Positions 1-6,045 are shown, numbered from the stretch's first letter. The stretch: 12,020 nt of DNA from Actinomycetota bacterium (GCA_009704705.1 WLDR01000034.1:1-12020), one strand, 5' to 3'. Made by a program: numbers and translations. Notes: a model not told the origin generated them from the letters alone.

Positions 1-1176
1 GCCAACCAAAACACCTCGGGACTCTACGAACTCGTCAACCTGTTCTCGGGTGGCGCGCTGCTCCAACTCTCCATCTTCGCGTTGGGCATCATGCCCTACA
101 TCACCGCGTCGATCATCGTGCAGCTTCTTCGCGTGGTCATTCCCCACTTCGAGGCTCTGCACAAAGAAGGTCAGGCGGGTCAATCCAAGCTGACGCAGTA
201 CACGCGTTACCTGACCATCGCCCTCGGTGTTCTTCAGTCCACCACCCTTATCACGGTTGCGCGATCGGGTGCGCTCTTCGGTTCGACCTCAACGCCCGAG
301 TGTTCGCAGCTACTGACGAATGACGCGTGGTACGCAATTCTCCTCATGGTCATCACGATGACGGCCGGTACCGGTCTCATCATGTGGATGGCCGAGCTCA
401 TTACCGAGCAGGGCGTCGGTAACGGCATGTCGTTGCTTATCTTCACCTCGATTGCCGCAACCTTCCCGCAGTCGATGTGGGGAATTCAGCAGGCAAAGGG
501 TTGGAACACCTTCCTCCTCGTCATCGCTGTCGGCCTGCTTGTTGTCGCAGCCATCGTGTTCGTCGAGCAGTCGCAGCGCAGAATCCCGGTTCAGTACGCG
601 AAGCGCGTCGTGGGTCGTCGCACCTATGGGGGCAACAACACCTACATTCCGATCAAGGTGAACATGGCCGGTGTTGTGCCCGTCATCTTCGCTTCGTCGC
701 TGTTGTACTTGCCTGCGCTCATCGCGCAGTTCAACCAGCCCGCTGCCGGCCAAAAGCCAGCCGAATGGGTGACGTGGATCACGACCTACCTCACCACGGG
801 TGACCACCCCATCTACATGGCCGTGTTCTTCTTGTTGATCGTCGGTTTCACATACTTCTACGTCGCCATCACGTTCAACCCCGAAGAGGTCGCGGACAAC
901 ATGAAGCGCTACGGAGGCTTCATTCCGGGCATTCGTGCCGGTCGTCCAACTGCGGAATACCTGGACTACGTACTCACGCGTATCACGCTTCCTGGTTCGA
1001 TGTACCTCGGCGTCGTCGCACTGCTTCCGCTCATCGCTCTCGTGCTCGTCGGTGCAAACGCCAACTTCCCCTTCGGTGGCACCTCAATTCTGATTGTGGT
1101 CGGCGTGGGACTCGAGACGGTCAAGCAGATTGACTCGCAACTTCAACAGCGTCACTATGAGGGTTTGCTTAAGTGA
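1..1176 (+). CDS. secY: Preprotein translocase subunit SecY (5' partial)
   Basis: SecY is the membrane channel of the general secretion (Sec) pathway, working with SecE and SecG. The reading frame is open from base 1, so the start lies outside the window. 391 residues are visible, about 50 short of the usual 430-445. The first visible part is the plug and second-helix region (GGALLQLSIFALGIMPYITA), and the later membrane helices follow. Other recognisable SecY blocks are the QYTRYLT loop, the GNGMSLLIF segment, the cytosolic loop RRIPVQYAKR, VPVIFASSLLYLPA and the C-terminal QIDSQLQQRHYEG before a short tail. The TTG at 82 is an internal leucine codon, not a start. The stop overlaps the adk start (GTGA), which implies translational coupling. 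Identification is near certain; only the N-terminus is missing. Confidence 0.97.
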   Translation, partial: ANQNTSGLYELVNLFSGGALLQLSIFALGIMPYITASIIVQLLRVVIPHFEALHKEGQAGQSKLTQYTRYLTIALGVLQSTTLITVARSGALFGSTSTPECSQLLTNDAWYAILLMVITMTAGTGLIMWMAELITEQGVGNGMSLLIFTSIAATFPQSMWGIQQAKGWNTFLLVIAVGLLVVAAIVFVEQSQRRIPVQYAKRVVGRRTYGGNNTYIPIKVNMAGVVPVIFASSLLYLPALIAQFNQPAAGQKPAEWVTWITTYLTTGDHPIYMAVFFLLIVGFTYFYVAITFNPEEVADNMKRYGGFIPGIRAGRPTAEYLDYVLTRITLPGSMYLGVVALLPLIALVLVGANANFPFGGTSILIVVGVGLETVKQIDSQLQQRHYEGLLK

Positions 1177-1763
1177 CCTCGGGCACCCGCCTCTTGCTGA
1201 TCGGCCCGCCAGGTGCGGGCAAAGGAACCCAGGCTTCGCGCCTGGCTTCCGCATTTGCTGTGCCAGCAATCTCAACGGGTGACATTTTTCGTGACAACGT
1301 TGCGAACCAGACCGAGCTCGGCCTCAAGGTCAAGTCGATTATGGATGCGGGCGAATACGTGCCCGACGACATCACGAACGCCATCGTGGCCGATCGCCTG
1401 CGCGAGCCGGATGCGAAGAATGGCTTTCTTCTCGACGGGTATCCGCGCACGCCCGACCAGGTTGCCGAACTTGATCGCGTTCTCGCCGCGGAGTACGAAC
1501 CGCTGAACGCTGTCGTGCTGATTGACGCCGACCCTGAGGAGGTCGTCGCTCGTCTGCTGAAGCGGGCCGCAGAGCAGGGCCGGGCGGATGACACCGAAGG
1601 CGTGATTCGTCACCGCATGAGTGTGTATTCGGCGCAGACCGCTCCGCTGATCGATCTCTTTGAGGAGCGTGGCCTTCTGGTGCGGGTAGACGGACTCGGC
1701 TCGGTTGACGAGGTCACGGAGCGCATCCTGAACGCGCTCGCCGCTGCTGGTGTTGTCGCGTAA
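1173..1763 (+). CDS. adk: Adenylate kinase
   Basis: Adenylate kinase catalyses ATP + AMP = 2 ADP in the cytosol. The 196-residue product has the P-loop GPPGAGKGT at residues 11-19, the AMP-site segment STGDIFRDNV (34-43) and FLLDGYPR (85-92). The arginine-bearing helix GVIRHRMSVY is at 143-152. The lid between residues about 130 and 142 is very short and has no zinc-binding cysteines. This is the short-lid form typical of Actinobacteria and explains the length below the 214 residues of E. coli Adk. The GTG start overlaps the secY stop, and GAGGG at 1159-1163 serves as Shine-Dalgarno (SD) sequence. The secY-adk-map order is the conserved actinobacterial arrangement. Confidence 0.97.
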   Translation: MTSGTRLLLIGPPGAGKGTQASRLASAFAVPAISTGDIFRDNVANQTELGLKVKSIMDAGEYVPDDITNAIVADRLREPDAKNGFLLDGYPRTPDQVAELDRVLAAEYEPLNAVVLIDADPEEVVARLLKRAAEQGRADDTEGVIRHRMSVYSAQTAPLIDLFEERGLLVRVDGLGSVDEVTERILNALAAAGVVA

Positions 1764-1766
1764 CGC

Positions 1767-2609
1767 ATGATGTTCCGCAACTCGATTTACAAGACACCCG
1801 AACAGCTTCGACTCATGGTCGAGCCAGGACTCGCGACAGCGGCCTCGCTGAAAGCTGCCAGAGCACAGATTGTCGCCGGCGCAACGACCCTCGACATCGA
1901 TAAAGCAGCCGAGGCAGCAATCATCGCCTACGGTGGCGCGTCGAACTTTAAGCTCGTGCCGGGTTACCGCCACACGATTTGTGCATCCGTCAATGACGAA
2001 GTCGTTCACGGGATTCCGACCACGCGTGCTCTCGAAGCTGGCGACATCGTCTCAATCGACTCGGGTGCAATCATCGGCGGCTGGAACGGGGATTCCGCCA
2101 TCACAGTCGTCATTCCCGGAGGAGATGCGGCCGAATCGAAACGACGCACCGAACTGTCGAACGTGACCGAAGGTTCGCTGTGGGCGGGCATCGCACGTCT
2201 CGCTAAGGCCAAGCACCTGAATGAGGTCGGGGACGCAATCCAGACGTACATCGAAACCGAAGGCGCCAGGGTCGGCCAGAACTATGGAATTCTCACCGAG
2301 TACATCGGCCACGGCATCGGCAAAACCATGCACGAAGAGCCACCCGTGTTCAACTATCGAGTGCGCCAAAAGGGCCCCGAAGTAAAACCGGGTCTGGTCA
2401 TCGCGATTGAACCGATGGTGGTGATGAACAGTCCAGAAACCTATGTCAAAGCAGACGAGTGGACGGTCGCCACGACCGACGGCGGTGCCGCATCACATTG
2501 GGAACACTCGGTGGCGGTTCACGCGGACGGCATCTGGGTGCTCACCGCAGAGGACGGCGGCGCGGCGGGACTTGCGCCGTTCGGCGTGACTCCCACGCCG
2601 ATCCGTTGA
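1767..2609 (+). CDS. map: Type I methionine aminopeptidase
   Basis: This metalloenzyme removes the initiator methionine from nascent proteins. The 280-residue product has the whole active site: H81 (VVHGIP), metal ligands D98 and D109 (IDSG...NGDS), H182 (GHGIG), E215 (IEPM) and E247 (WEHS), plus H189. The block SNFKLVPGYRHTICASVNDEV resembles actinobacterial MAPs. The N-terminus reads LRLMVEPG where many homologues have a MRxAG-type motif. Two ATGs lie in tandem (1767 and 1770), and either could start the protein. No SD is visible; the gap to adk is only 3 nt, so re-initiation by the same ribosomes is likely. A roughly 20-residue Gly/Ala/Pro-rich tail follows the last active-site strand. The 172 nt after the gene hold the infA control region. 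Confidence 0.95.
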   Translation: MMFRNSIYKTPEQLRLMVEPGLATAASLKAARAQIVAGATTLDIDKAAEAAIIAYGGASNFKLVPGYRHTICASVNDEVVHGIPTTRALEAGDIVSIDSGAIIGGWNGDSAITVVIPGGDAAESKRRTELSNVTEGSLWAGIARLAKAKHLNEVGDAIQTYIETEGARVGQNYGILTEYIGHGIGKTMHEEPPVFNYRVRQKGPEVKPGLVIAIEPMVVMNSPETYVKADEWTVATTDGGAASHWEHSVAVHADGIWVLTAEDGGAAGLAPFGVTPTPIR

Positions 2610-2630
2610 GTTTGTGCGAGATGCCAGGCG

Positions 2631-2662
2631 CCAATTGGGCGGATGAGCCCATGCCGAATTGG
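2631..2662. repeat. Nested inverted repeat between map and infA
   Basis: Outer arms CCAATT (2631-2636) and AATTGG (2657-2662) enclose inner arms GGGC (2637-2640) and GCCC (2647-2650). The right outer arm overlaps the proposed -35 box of the infA promoter at 2659-2664. It could be an operator, or a weak stem ending map transcription, but no T tract follows. The arms are seen directly; the function is inferred. Confidence 0.4.
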
Positions 2663-2688
2663 TGAATGCACGTTCTACCCCATAGGAT
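2659..2688 (+). promoter_or_regulatory. Putative promoter of the infA-rplQ unit
   Basis: TTGGTG (2659-2664) is followed, after an 18-nt spacer, by TAGGAT (2683-2688), which fits the actinobacterial TANNNT -10 rule. Transcription would start near 2695. The same spacing and downstream sequence recur before rplM, which strengthens the call. It lies in the first large gap after a tightly packed gene group, where a promoter is expected. Confidence 0.55.
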
Positions 2689-2693
2689 TGAGT

Positions 2694-2781
2694 TTTGGTG
2701 TCAAAGACCGCCTTTTGGCGTGTCGGCGAAATCAAGAAACACGCACGATCAGCAGTTACACACCAAACGATAAGTGAGTTT
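2694..2781 (+). promoter_or_regulatory. Structured 5' leader of infA
   Basis: The predicted 5' end TTTGGTGT (2694-2701) is exactly complementary to ACACCAAA (2760-2767), which lies 14 nt before the infA ATG. Inside this 8-bp closing stem is a small hairpin, CGCC-TTTT-GGCG (2709-2720). Just before the ATG there is only a poor SD-like stretch (AAGTGAG). This looks like a folded leader that could affect initiation on infA, but no known RNA family is recognised. Confidence 0.4.
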
Positions 2782-3003
2782 ATGGCCAAGAAAGACGGCG
2801 TCATCGAGATCGAAGGATCCGTTGTCGAAGCGTTGCCCAACGCCATGTTCCGCGTGGAGTTGACGAATGGTCACAAGGTTCTTGCCCACATTTCGGGCAA
2901 GATGCGCCAGCACTACATCCGAATCCTTCCTGAGGACAAGGTCATCGTAGAACTGAGCCCTTATGACCTCACGCGCGGCCGAATTGTTTATCGCTACAAG
3001 TAA
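2782..3003 (+). CDS. infA: Translation initiation factor IF-1
   Basis: IF-1 binds the A site of the 30S subunit during initiation and works with IF-2 and IF-3. The 73-residue product is a single S1-like OB-fold domain and runs essentially full length from MAKKDGVIEIEGSVVEAL to the end RGRIVYRYK. The frame stays open upstream to TTG/GTG at 2695/2698. The ATG at 2782 is chosen because IF-1 is about 72-73 residues throughout bacteria, MAKKDG is its usual N-terminus, and the upstream stretch looks like a folded leader. The SD is weak. It is the first gene of the unit and is followed 69 nt later by rpmJ. Confidence 0.97.
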   Translation: MAKKDGVIEIEGSVVEALPNAMFRVELTNGHKVLAHISGKMRQHYIRILPEDKVIVELSPYDLTRGRIVYRYK

Positions 3004-3031
3004 CCAACGCAGAAACTGCTGAAAAGTAACG

Positions 3032-3045
3032 GCCCGCCTGCGGGT
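3032..3045 (+). other. Small hairpin between infA and rpmJ
   Basis: CCCG (3033-3036) pairs with CGGG (3041-3044) around a 4-nt CCTG loop, and a G-U pair adds to the base. No T tract follows, so it is not a standard terminator. It may be an mRNA processing or stability element. The pairing is clear but short. Confidence 0.3.
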
Positions 3046-3072
3046 ACGAAGACAGCGAACAAAGGAAACATC

Positions 3073-3186
3073 ATGAAGGTAAATCCCTCAGTCAAGAAGA
3101 TCTGTGACAAGTGCAAAGTCATTCGTCGCCACGGAAACGTGATGGTCATCTGCGAGAACCCGCGCCACAAGCAGCGCCAGGGCTAA
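3073..3186 (+). CDS. rpmJ: 50S ribosomal protein L36 (bL36)
   Basis: This 37-residue protein of the large subunit begins MKVNPSVKKICDKCKVIRRH and ends RHKQRQG. It has the zinc-ribbon ligands C11, C14, C27 and H32, so it is the zinc-binding (C+) form and not the zinc-free paralogue some Actinobacteria express under zinc shortage. A good SD, AAAGGA, lies at 3061-3066. The position between infA and rpsM is the conserved one. Confidence 0.97.
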   Translation: MKVNPSVKKICDKCKVIRRHGNVMVICENPRHKQRQG

Positions 3187-3192
3187 TCAGGC

Positions 3193-3216
3193 TTTGAAAG
3201 CGTCACTGCTTTCGAG
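3193..3216 (+). other. Hairpin just after rpmJ
   Basis: GAAAGC (3196-3201) and GCTTTC (3208-3213) form a perfect 6-bp stem around GTCACT, extended by three weaker pairs at the base. No T tract follows. ACTGCT (3205-3210) could instead pair with AGCAGT (3241-3246), so two exclusive folds are possible. It may be an attenuator or processing site at the head of the rpsM leader. Confidence 0.35.
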
Positions 3217-3254
3217 AAATCACAACTAAACACACATCACAGCAGTCGCAAGAA

Positions 3255-3333
3255 TCCACGTCACGTGGAGGACACCTCGGGTGGAGGCCCGGGCACCGCG
3301 ATTGCATCACACCTCCACTTCACCTACAGGAGA
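3255..3333 (+). promoter_or_regulatory. rpsM leader with competing pairings before the SD
   Basis: Three blocks stand out. TCCACGT and ACGTGGA (3255-3261 and 3263-3269) form a dyad. GTGGAGG occurs twice (3265-3271 and 3281-3287). CCTCCAC (3312-3318) is the exact complement of both copies and lies 9 nt before the rpsM SD, AGGAGA (3328-3333). CTCC within it can also pair with the GGAG of the SD. The 154-nt gap is long for this operon. The arrangement fits a translational switch, which in alpha operons is usually a ribosomal-protein feedback site. The pairings are seen; the role is inferred. Confidence 0.45.
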
Positions 3334-3340
3334 AGCCGCC

Positions 3341-3715
3341 ATGGCACGTCTTGCCGGAGTAGACATTCCCCGCGAAAAGCGCGTGGAAGTCGCACTCACC
3401 TACATCTACGGCATTGGCCGTACCCGAGCACTCAAGACGCTCGAAGACACGAAGATCAGCGGAGACATCCGCGTCAAGGACCTGACCGACGAGCAGCTCA
3501 TTGCTCTGCGTGACTACCTCGAAGGAAACTACCGCGTTGAGGGTGACCTCCGCCGTGAAGTTGCCGCCGACATTCGTCGCAAGGTCGAAATTGGAAGCTA
3601 CGAAGGTATCCGTCACCGCAAGGGCCTGCCCGTGCGCGGTCAGCGCACCAAGACAAACGCTCGTACCCGCAAGGGACCGAAGCGCACCGTCGCCGGCAAG
3701 AAGAAGGCCAAGTAG
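3341..3715 (+). CDS. rpsM: 30S ribosomal protein S13 (uS13)
   Basis: S13 sits in the head of the small subunit, contacts 16S rRNA and bridges to the large subunit and tRNA. The 124-residue product starts MARLAGVDIPREKRVEVALTY and has the helical GIGRTRA segment (24-30), the conserved block RHRKGLPVRGQRTKTNARTR (91-110), and a basic lysine-rich tail. ATG 3341 is preceded by a strong SD, AGGAGA, at 3328-3333. It leads the alpha-operon part of the unit and is followed 42 nt later by rpsK. Confidence 0.98.
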   Translation: MARLAGVDIPREKRVEVALTYIYGIGRTRALKTLEDTKISGDIRVKDLTDEQLIALRDYLEGNYRVEGDLRREVAADIRRKVEIGSYEGIRHRKGLPVRGQRTKTNARTRKGPKRTVAGKKKAK

Positions 3716-3730
3716 TCCGCGTAGGACTGC
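3712..3730 (+). other. Hairpin spanning the rpsM stop codon
   Basis: GTAGTCC (3712-3718) pairs with GGACTGC (3724-3730) around a 5-nt loop, with one G-U pair. The rpsM stop TAG (3713-3715) lies inside the 5' arm. A ribosome finishing rpsM would open this stem, so it could couple or time rpsK translation. No T tract follows. Confidence 0.4.
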
Positions 3731-3757
3731 TTCGACAGCAAAGGTTTAGGAGAACTA

Positions 3758-4156
3758 ATGGCAGCACCAAAATCGGCCGCACGTAAGCCGCGTAAAAAGG
3801 ACAAGAAGAACATTGCTGTGGGTCAGGCCCACATCAAGAGCACCTTCAACAACACCATCGTCTCGATCACGGACACCACCGGTGCCGTCATCAGCTGGGC
3901 ATCTTCGGGTGGCGTGGGCTTCAAGGGCTCGCGCAAGTCGACTCCGTATGCCGCACAGCTCGCCGCAGAGTCGGCAGCTCGTCAGGCACAGGAGCACGGC
4001 ATGAAGAAGGTCGACGTTTTCGTCAAGGGACCGGGTTCGGGTCGCGAAACGGCAATCCGTTCGCTCCAGGCAGCTGGTCTCGAGGTCGGTTCGATTAGCG
4101 ATGTGACGCCTCAGGCGCACAACGGATGTCGTCCGCCCAAGCGTCGTCGCGTCTAG
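3758..4156 (+). CDS. rpsK: 30S ribosomal protein S11 (uS11)
   Basis: S11 lies on the platform of the small subunit near the mRNA exit and the anti-SD end of 16S rRNA. The 132-residue product has a basic N-terminus (MAAPKSAARKPRKKDKKN), the core HIKSTFNNTIVSITD, GVGFKGSRKSTPYAAQ and the invariant C-terminus HNGCRPPKRRRV. ATG 3758 has the SD AGGAGA at 3748-3753. In many bacteria rpsD follows directly; here a 120-nt gap leads straight to rpoA. Confidence 0.98.
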   Translation: MAAPKSAARKPRKKDKKNIAVGQAHIKSTFNNTIVSITDTTGAVISWASSGGVGFKGSRKSTPYAAQLAAESAARQAQEHGMKKVDVFVKGPGSGRETAIRSLQAAGLEVGSISDVTPQAHNGCRPPKRRRV

Positions 4157-4276
4157 TTCTTTCTCACGGGTGACCGCCTCGAGCGGAACCTCAGAGACTC
4201 ACACCTGTTCACAACTTAACTACTCATCGTTATCAGAAGTCATATAGCGGACTTTTGGCCAGAAGGAGAAAACAAC
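4157..4276 (+). other. rpsK-rpoA intergenic region (rpsD absent)
   Basis: These 120 nt hold no gene. A small stem-loop, CCGC (4174-4177) with GCGG (4183-4186), can be closed outside by GGT/ACC. Further on, CATA-N8-TTTTGG (4241-4258) matches in spacing a sequence around the infA start site (2681-2698), but no convincing -35 is present and TATAGC lacks the last T of TANNNT. The rpoA SD, AGAAGGAG, is at 4261-4268. A secondary rpoA promoter is possible but weakly supported. Confidence 0.3.
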
Positions 4277-5266
4277 GTGCTTATCGCAGAGCGTCCTAAG
4301 CTTTCCGAAGAAGTCATTTCCGACTACCGCTCGCGTTTCGAAATCGGACCGCTCGAGCCCGGATTTGGTTATACCCTCGGAAACTCACTGCGTCGTACCC
4401 TGCTCTCGTCGATTCCCGGCGCAGCAGTAACCGGCATCCGTATTGACGGTGTACTTCACGAGTTCAGCACCATCCCTCACGTGAAAGAAGACGTGACGGA
4501 GATCATCCTGAGCATCAAGCAGATCGTTGTTTCGAGCGAACACGACGAGCCCATCGTTGCGTACCTGCGCAAGAGCGGTGCTGGAGTTATCACGGCTGCA
4601 GACATCACCGCTCCGGCTGGTGTCGAAATCCACAACCCGGAACTCGTCATTGCAACGCTGAACGACAAGGCCAAGTTCGAACTCGAACTGACCATCGAGC
4701 GTGGCCGTGGTTACGTGTCGAGCCAGCAGAACCGCAACGAGGCTGCTGAAGCCGGTCAGATTCCGGTTGACTCGATCTACTCGCCCGTTCTCAAGGTGAC
4801 CTACCGCGTCGAGGCAACTCGTGCCGGTGAGCGCACCGACTTCGACCGCCTCGTGGTCGATATCGAGACCAAGGCGGCAATCAGCCCCCGTGACGCCATG
4901 GCTTCGGCCGGTCGCACGCTGACCGAGCTGTTCGGACTCGCTCGCGAGCTCAACACGGCAGCCGAGGGTATCGAGATTGGCCCGGCTCCCGTAGACCAGG
5001 TCATCAGCAACGAACTGCAGATCCCGATCGAAGATCTTGACCTGTCGGTTCGCTCGTACAACTGCTTGAAGCGCGAAGGTATCAACAACGTGAGCGAGCT
5101 CGTTGCTCTCTCGGAGCACCAGTTGATGAACATCCGCAACTTCGGACAGAAGTCGGTCGATGAGGTTCGCGACAAGCTCATTGAAATGGGTCTCTCGCTC
5201 AAGGACTCGGTTGGTGGCTTCGAAGGCGCTCAGTTCTTCGGCGGCAACGACGACGAATACATGTAA
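4277..5266 (+). CDS. rpoA: DNA-directed RNA polymerase subunit alpha
   Basis: The alpha dimer seeds RNA polymerase assembly and its C-terminal domain contacts UP elements and activators. The 329-residue product has the N-terminal assembly domain (about 1-228), including LEPGFGYTLGNSLRRTLLSS (26-45) and the IDGVLHEF block. A linker spans about 229-248. The C-terminal domain (about 249-315) carries SVRSYNCLK (257-265), where R259 corresponds to DNA-contacting R265 of E. coli, and NIRNFGQKS (285-293). The tail is acidic (GGNDDEYM). The GTG start follows the strong SD AGAAGGAG at 4261-4268. Length and domains are normal. Confidence 0.98.
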   Translation: MLIAERPKLSEEVISDYRSRFEIGPLEPGFGYTLGNSLRRTLLSSIPGAAVTGIRIDGVLHEFSTIPHVKEDVTEIILSIKQIVVSSEHDEPIVAYLRKSGAGVITAADITAPAGVEIHNPELVIATLNDKAKFELELTIERGRGYVSSQQNRNEAAEAGQIPVDSIYSPVLKVTYRVEATRAGERTDFDRLVVDIETKAAISPRDAMASAGRTLTELFGLARELNTAAEGIEIGPAPVDQVISNELQIPIEDLDLSVRSYNCLKREGINNVSELVALSEHQLMNIRNFGQKSVDEVRDKLIEMGLSLKDSVGGFEGAQFFGGNDDEYM

Positions 5267-5313
5267 GCAGCGCGAGCTTTCCGCACGCCTTTCACTAATC
5301 ACGGAGAAACATA

Positions 5314-5961
5314 ATGCCTACCCCAACAAAGGGACCCCGCCTCGGAGGCGGCCCGGCGCACGAACGCCTGCTGCTCGCTAACCTTGCGGTCGCACTGTTC
5401 ACGCACAAGTCAATTCAGACCACCGAGACCAAGGCCAAGCGCCTTCGTCCGCTTGCCGAGCGTCTCATCACGTTCGCCAAGCGCGGTGACCTGCACGCGC
5501 GTCGCCGTGCGCTGAGCATCTTGCGCAACAAGGACGCGACATACGTTCTGTTCGCCGAGATCGCTCCGCTCGTCGCTGAGCGCGAAGGCGGCTACACGCG
5601 CATCACCAAGCTCGGTTACCGCAAGGGCGACAACGCCCCAATGGCAGCCATCGAGCTCGTGCTCGAGCCCGTCAACAAGAAGCCATCGAAGGCAAAGCCG
5701 GCTCAGTCCGCTGCGCCGAAGGCCGCCGCACCCGTCGTGGATGCACCTGCGACCGAGGCTCCTGCCGACGAGGTCATCGAAGAGACAGTAGCCACCGAGG
5801 CCGTTGAGGCCGTTGAGGCTGACGCTGCTGAGGTTGCGGTTGTCGAAGAAGTTGTTGCTGACGAGGCTCCTGCTGAAGAGGCACCTGCTGAAGAAGCTCC
5901 GGCCGAAGAAGCCGCAGCTGAAGAACCAGCTGCTGACGCTTCGGAAGAAGAAGCTAAGTAG
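5314..5961 (+). CDS. rplQ: 50S ribosomal protein L17 with long acidic C-terminal tail (bL17)
   Basis: L17 binds 23S rRNA near the peptide exit tunnel. Residues 1 to about 121 are the normal L17 core, starting MPTPTKGPRLGGGPAHERLL and including TTETKAKRLRPLAERLIT and the TRITKLGYRKGDNAPMAAIE block. Residues about 122-215 are an added tail: a short Lys/Pro/Ala linker, then about 65 residues rich in Ala, Glu, Val and Pro. The tail includes EAV repeats (162-168) and three consecutive APAEE units (185-199), and is probably disordered and strongly acidic. Tails on L17 are known in Actinobacteria; their job is not clear to me. ATG 5314 has the SD ACGGAGA (5301-5307). It is the last gene of the unit and is followed by a strong terminator-type hairpin. 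Confidence 0.97.
   Translation: MPTPTKGPRLGGGPAHERLLLANLAVALFTHKSIQTTETKAKRLRPLAERLITFAKRGDLHARRRALSILRNKDATYVLFAEIAPLVAEREGGYTRITKLGYRKGDNAPMAAIELVLEPVNKKPSKAKPAQSAAPKAAAPVVDAPATEAPADEVIEETVATEAVEAVEADAAEVAVVEEVVADEAPAEEAPAEEAPAEEAAAEEPAADASEEEAK
5797..5925 (+). repeat. In-frame short tandem repeats in the rplQ tail
   Basis: GAGGCCGTT is repeated exactly at 5797-5805 and 5806-5814. A 15-nt unit coding APAEE occurs three times at 5866-5910, with a degenerate fourth copy (AAAEE) to 5925. Codons differ between the APAEE copies, so those have diverged or been selected at the protein level, whereas the 9-nt pair looks recent. Such arrays can change length by slippage. Confidence 0.75.
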
Positions 5962-5982
5962 CCAACTGCATTTGCATTGCAA

Positions 5983-6016
5983 CGAAAGGGCACTCGCTGA
6001 TGTGAGTGCCCTTTCG
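5983..6016 (+). terminator. Intrinsic-type terminator after rplQ
   Basis: CGAAAGGGCACTC (5983-5995) and GAGTGCCCTTTCG (6004-6016) form a perfect 13-bp stem around an 8-nt loop, 21 nt after the rplQ stop. AACTG (5964-5968) and CAGTT (6017-6021) could add an outer stem. No long T tract follows, which is common for terminators in GC-rich Actinobacteria. It closes the infA-rplQ unit and separates it from truA. Confidence 0.85.
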
Positions 6017-6045
6017 CAGTTAACTCACGGTGACGACGAAAAAGT

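Noticed and set aside
82..84. TTG at 82 as the secY start
   Set aside because: The frame is open to base 1 and residues before it (SGGALLQLSIFA) match SecY, so the gene is cut by the window edge.
2695..2781. N-terminally extended IF-1 from TTG/GTG at 2695/2698
   Set aside because: In frame and stop-free, but IF-1 is constant at 72-73 residues, MAKKDG is its usual start, and this stretch looks like a folded leader.
4208..4236. TTCACA-N17-TATCAG as an rpoA promoter
   Set aside because: The -10 does not fit TANNNT and nothing else supports it; operon read-through suffices.
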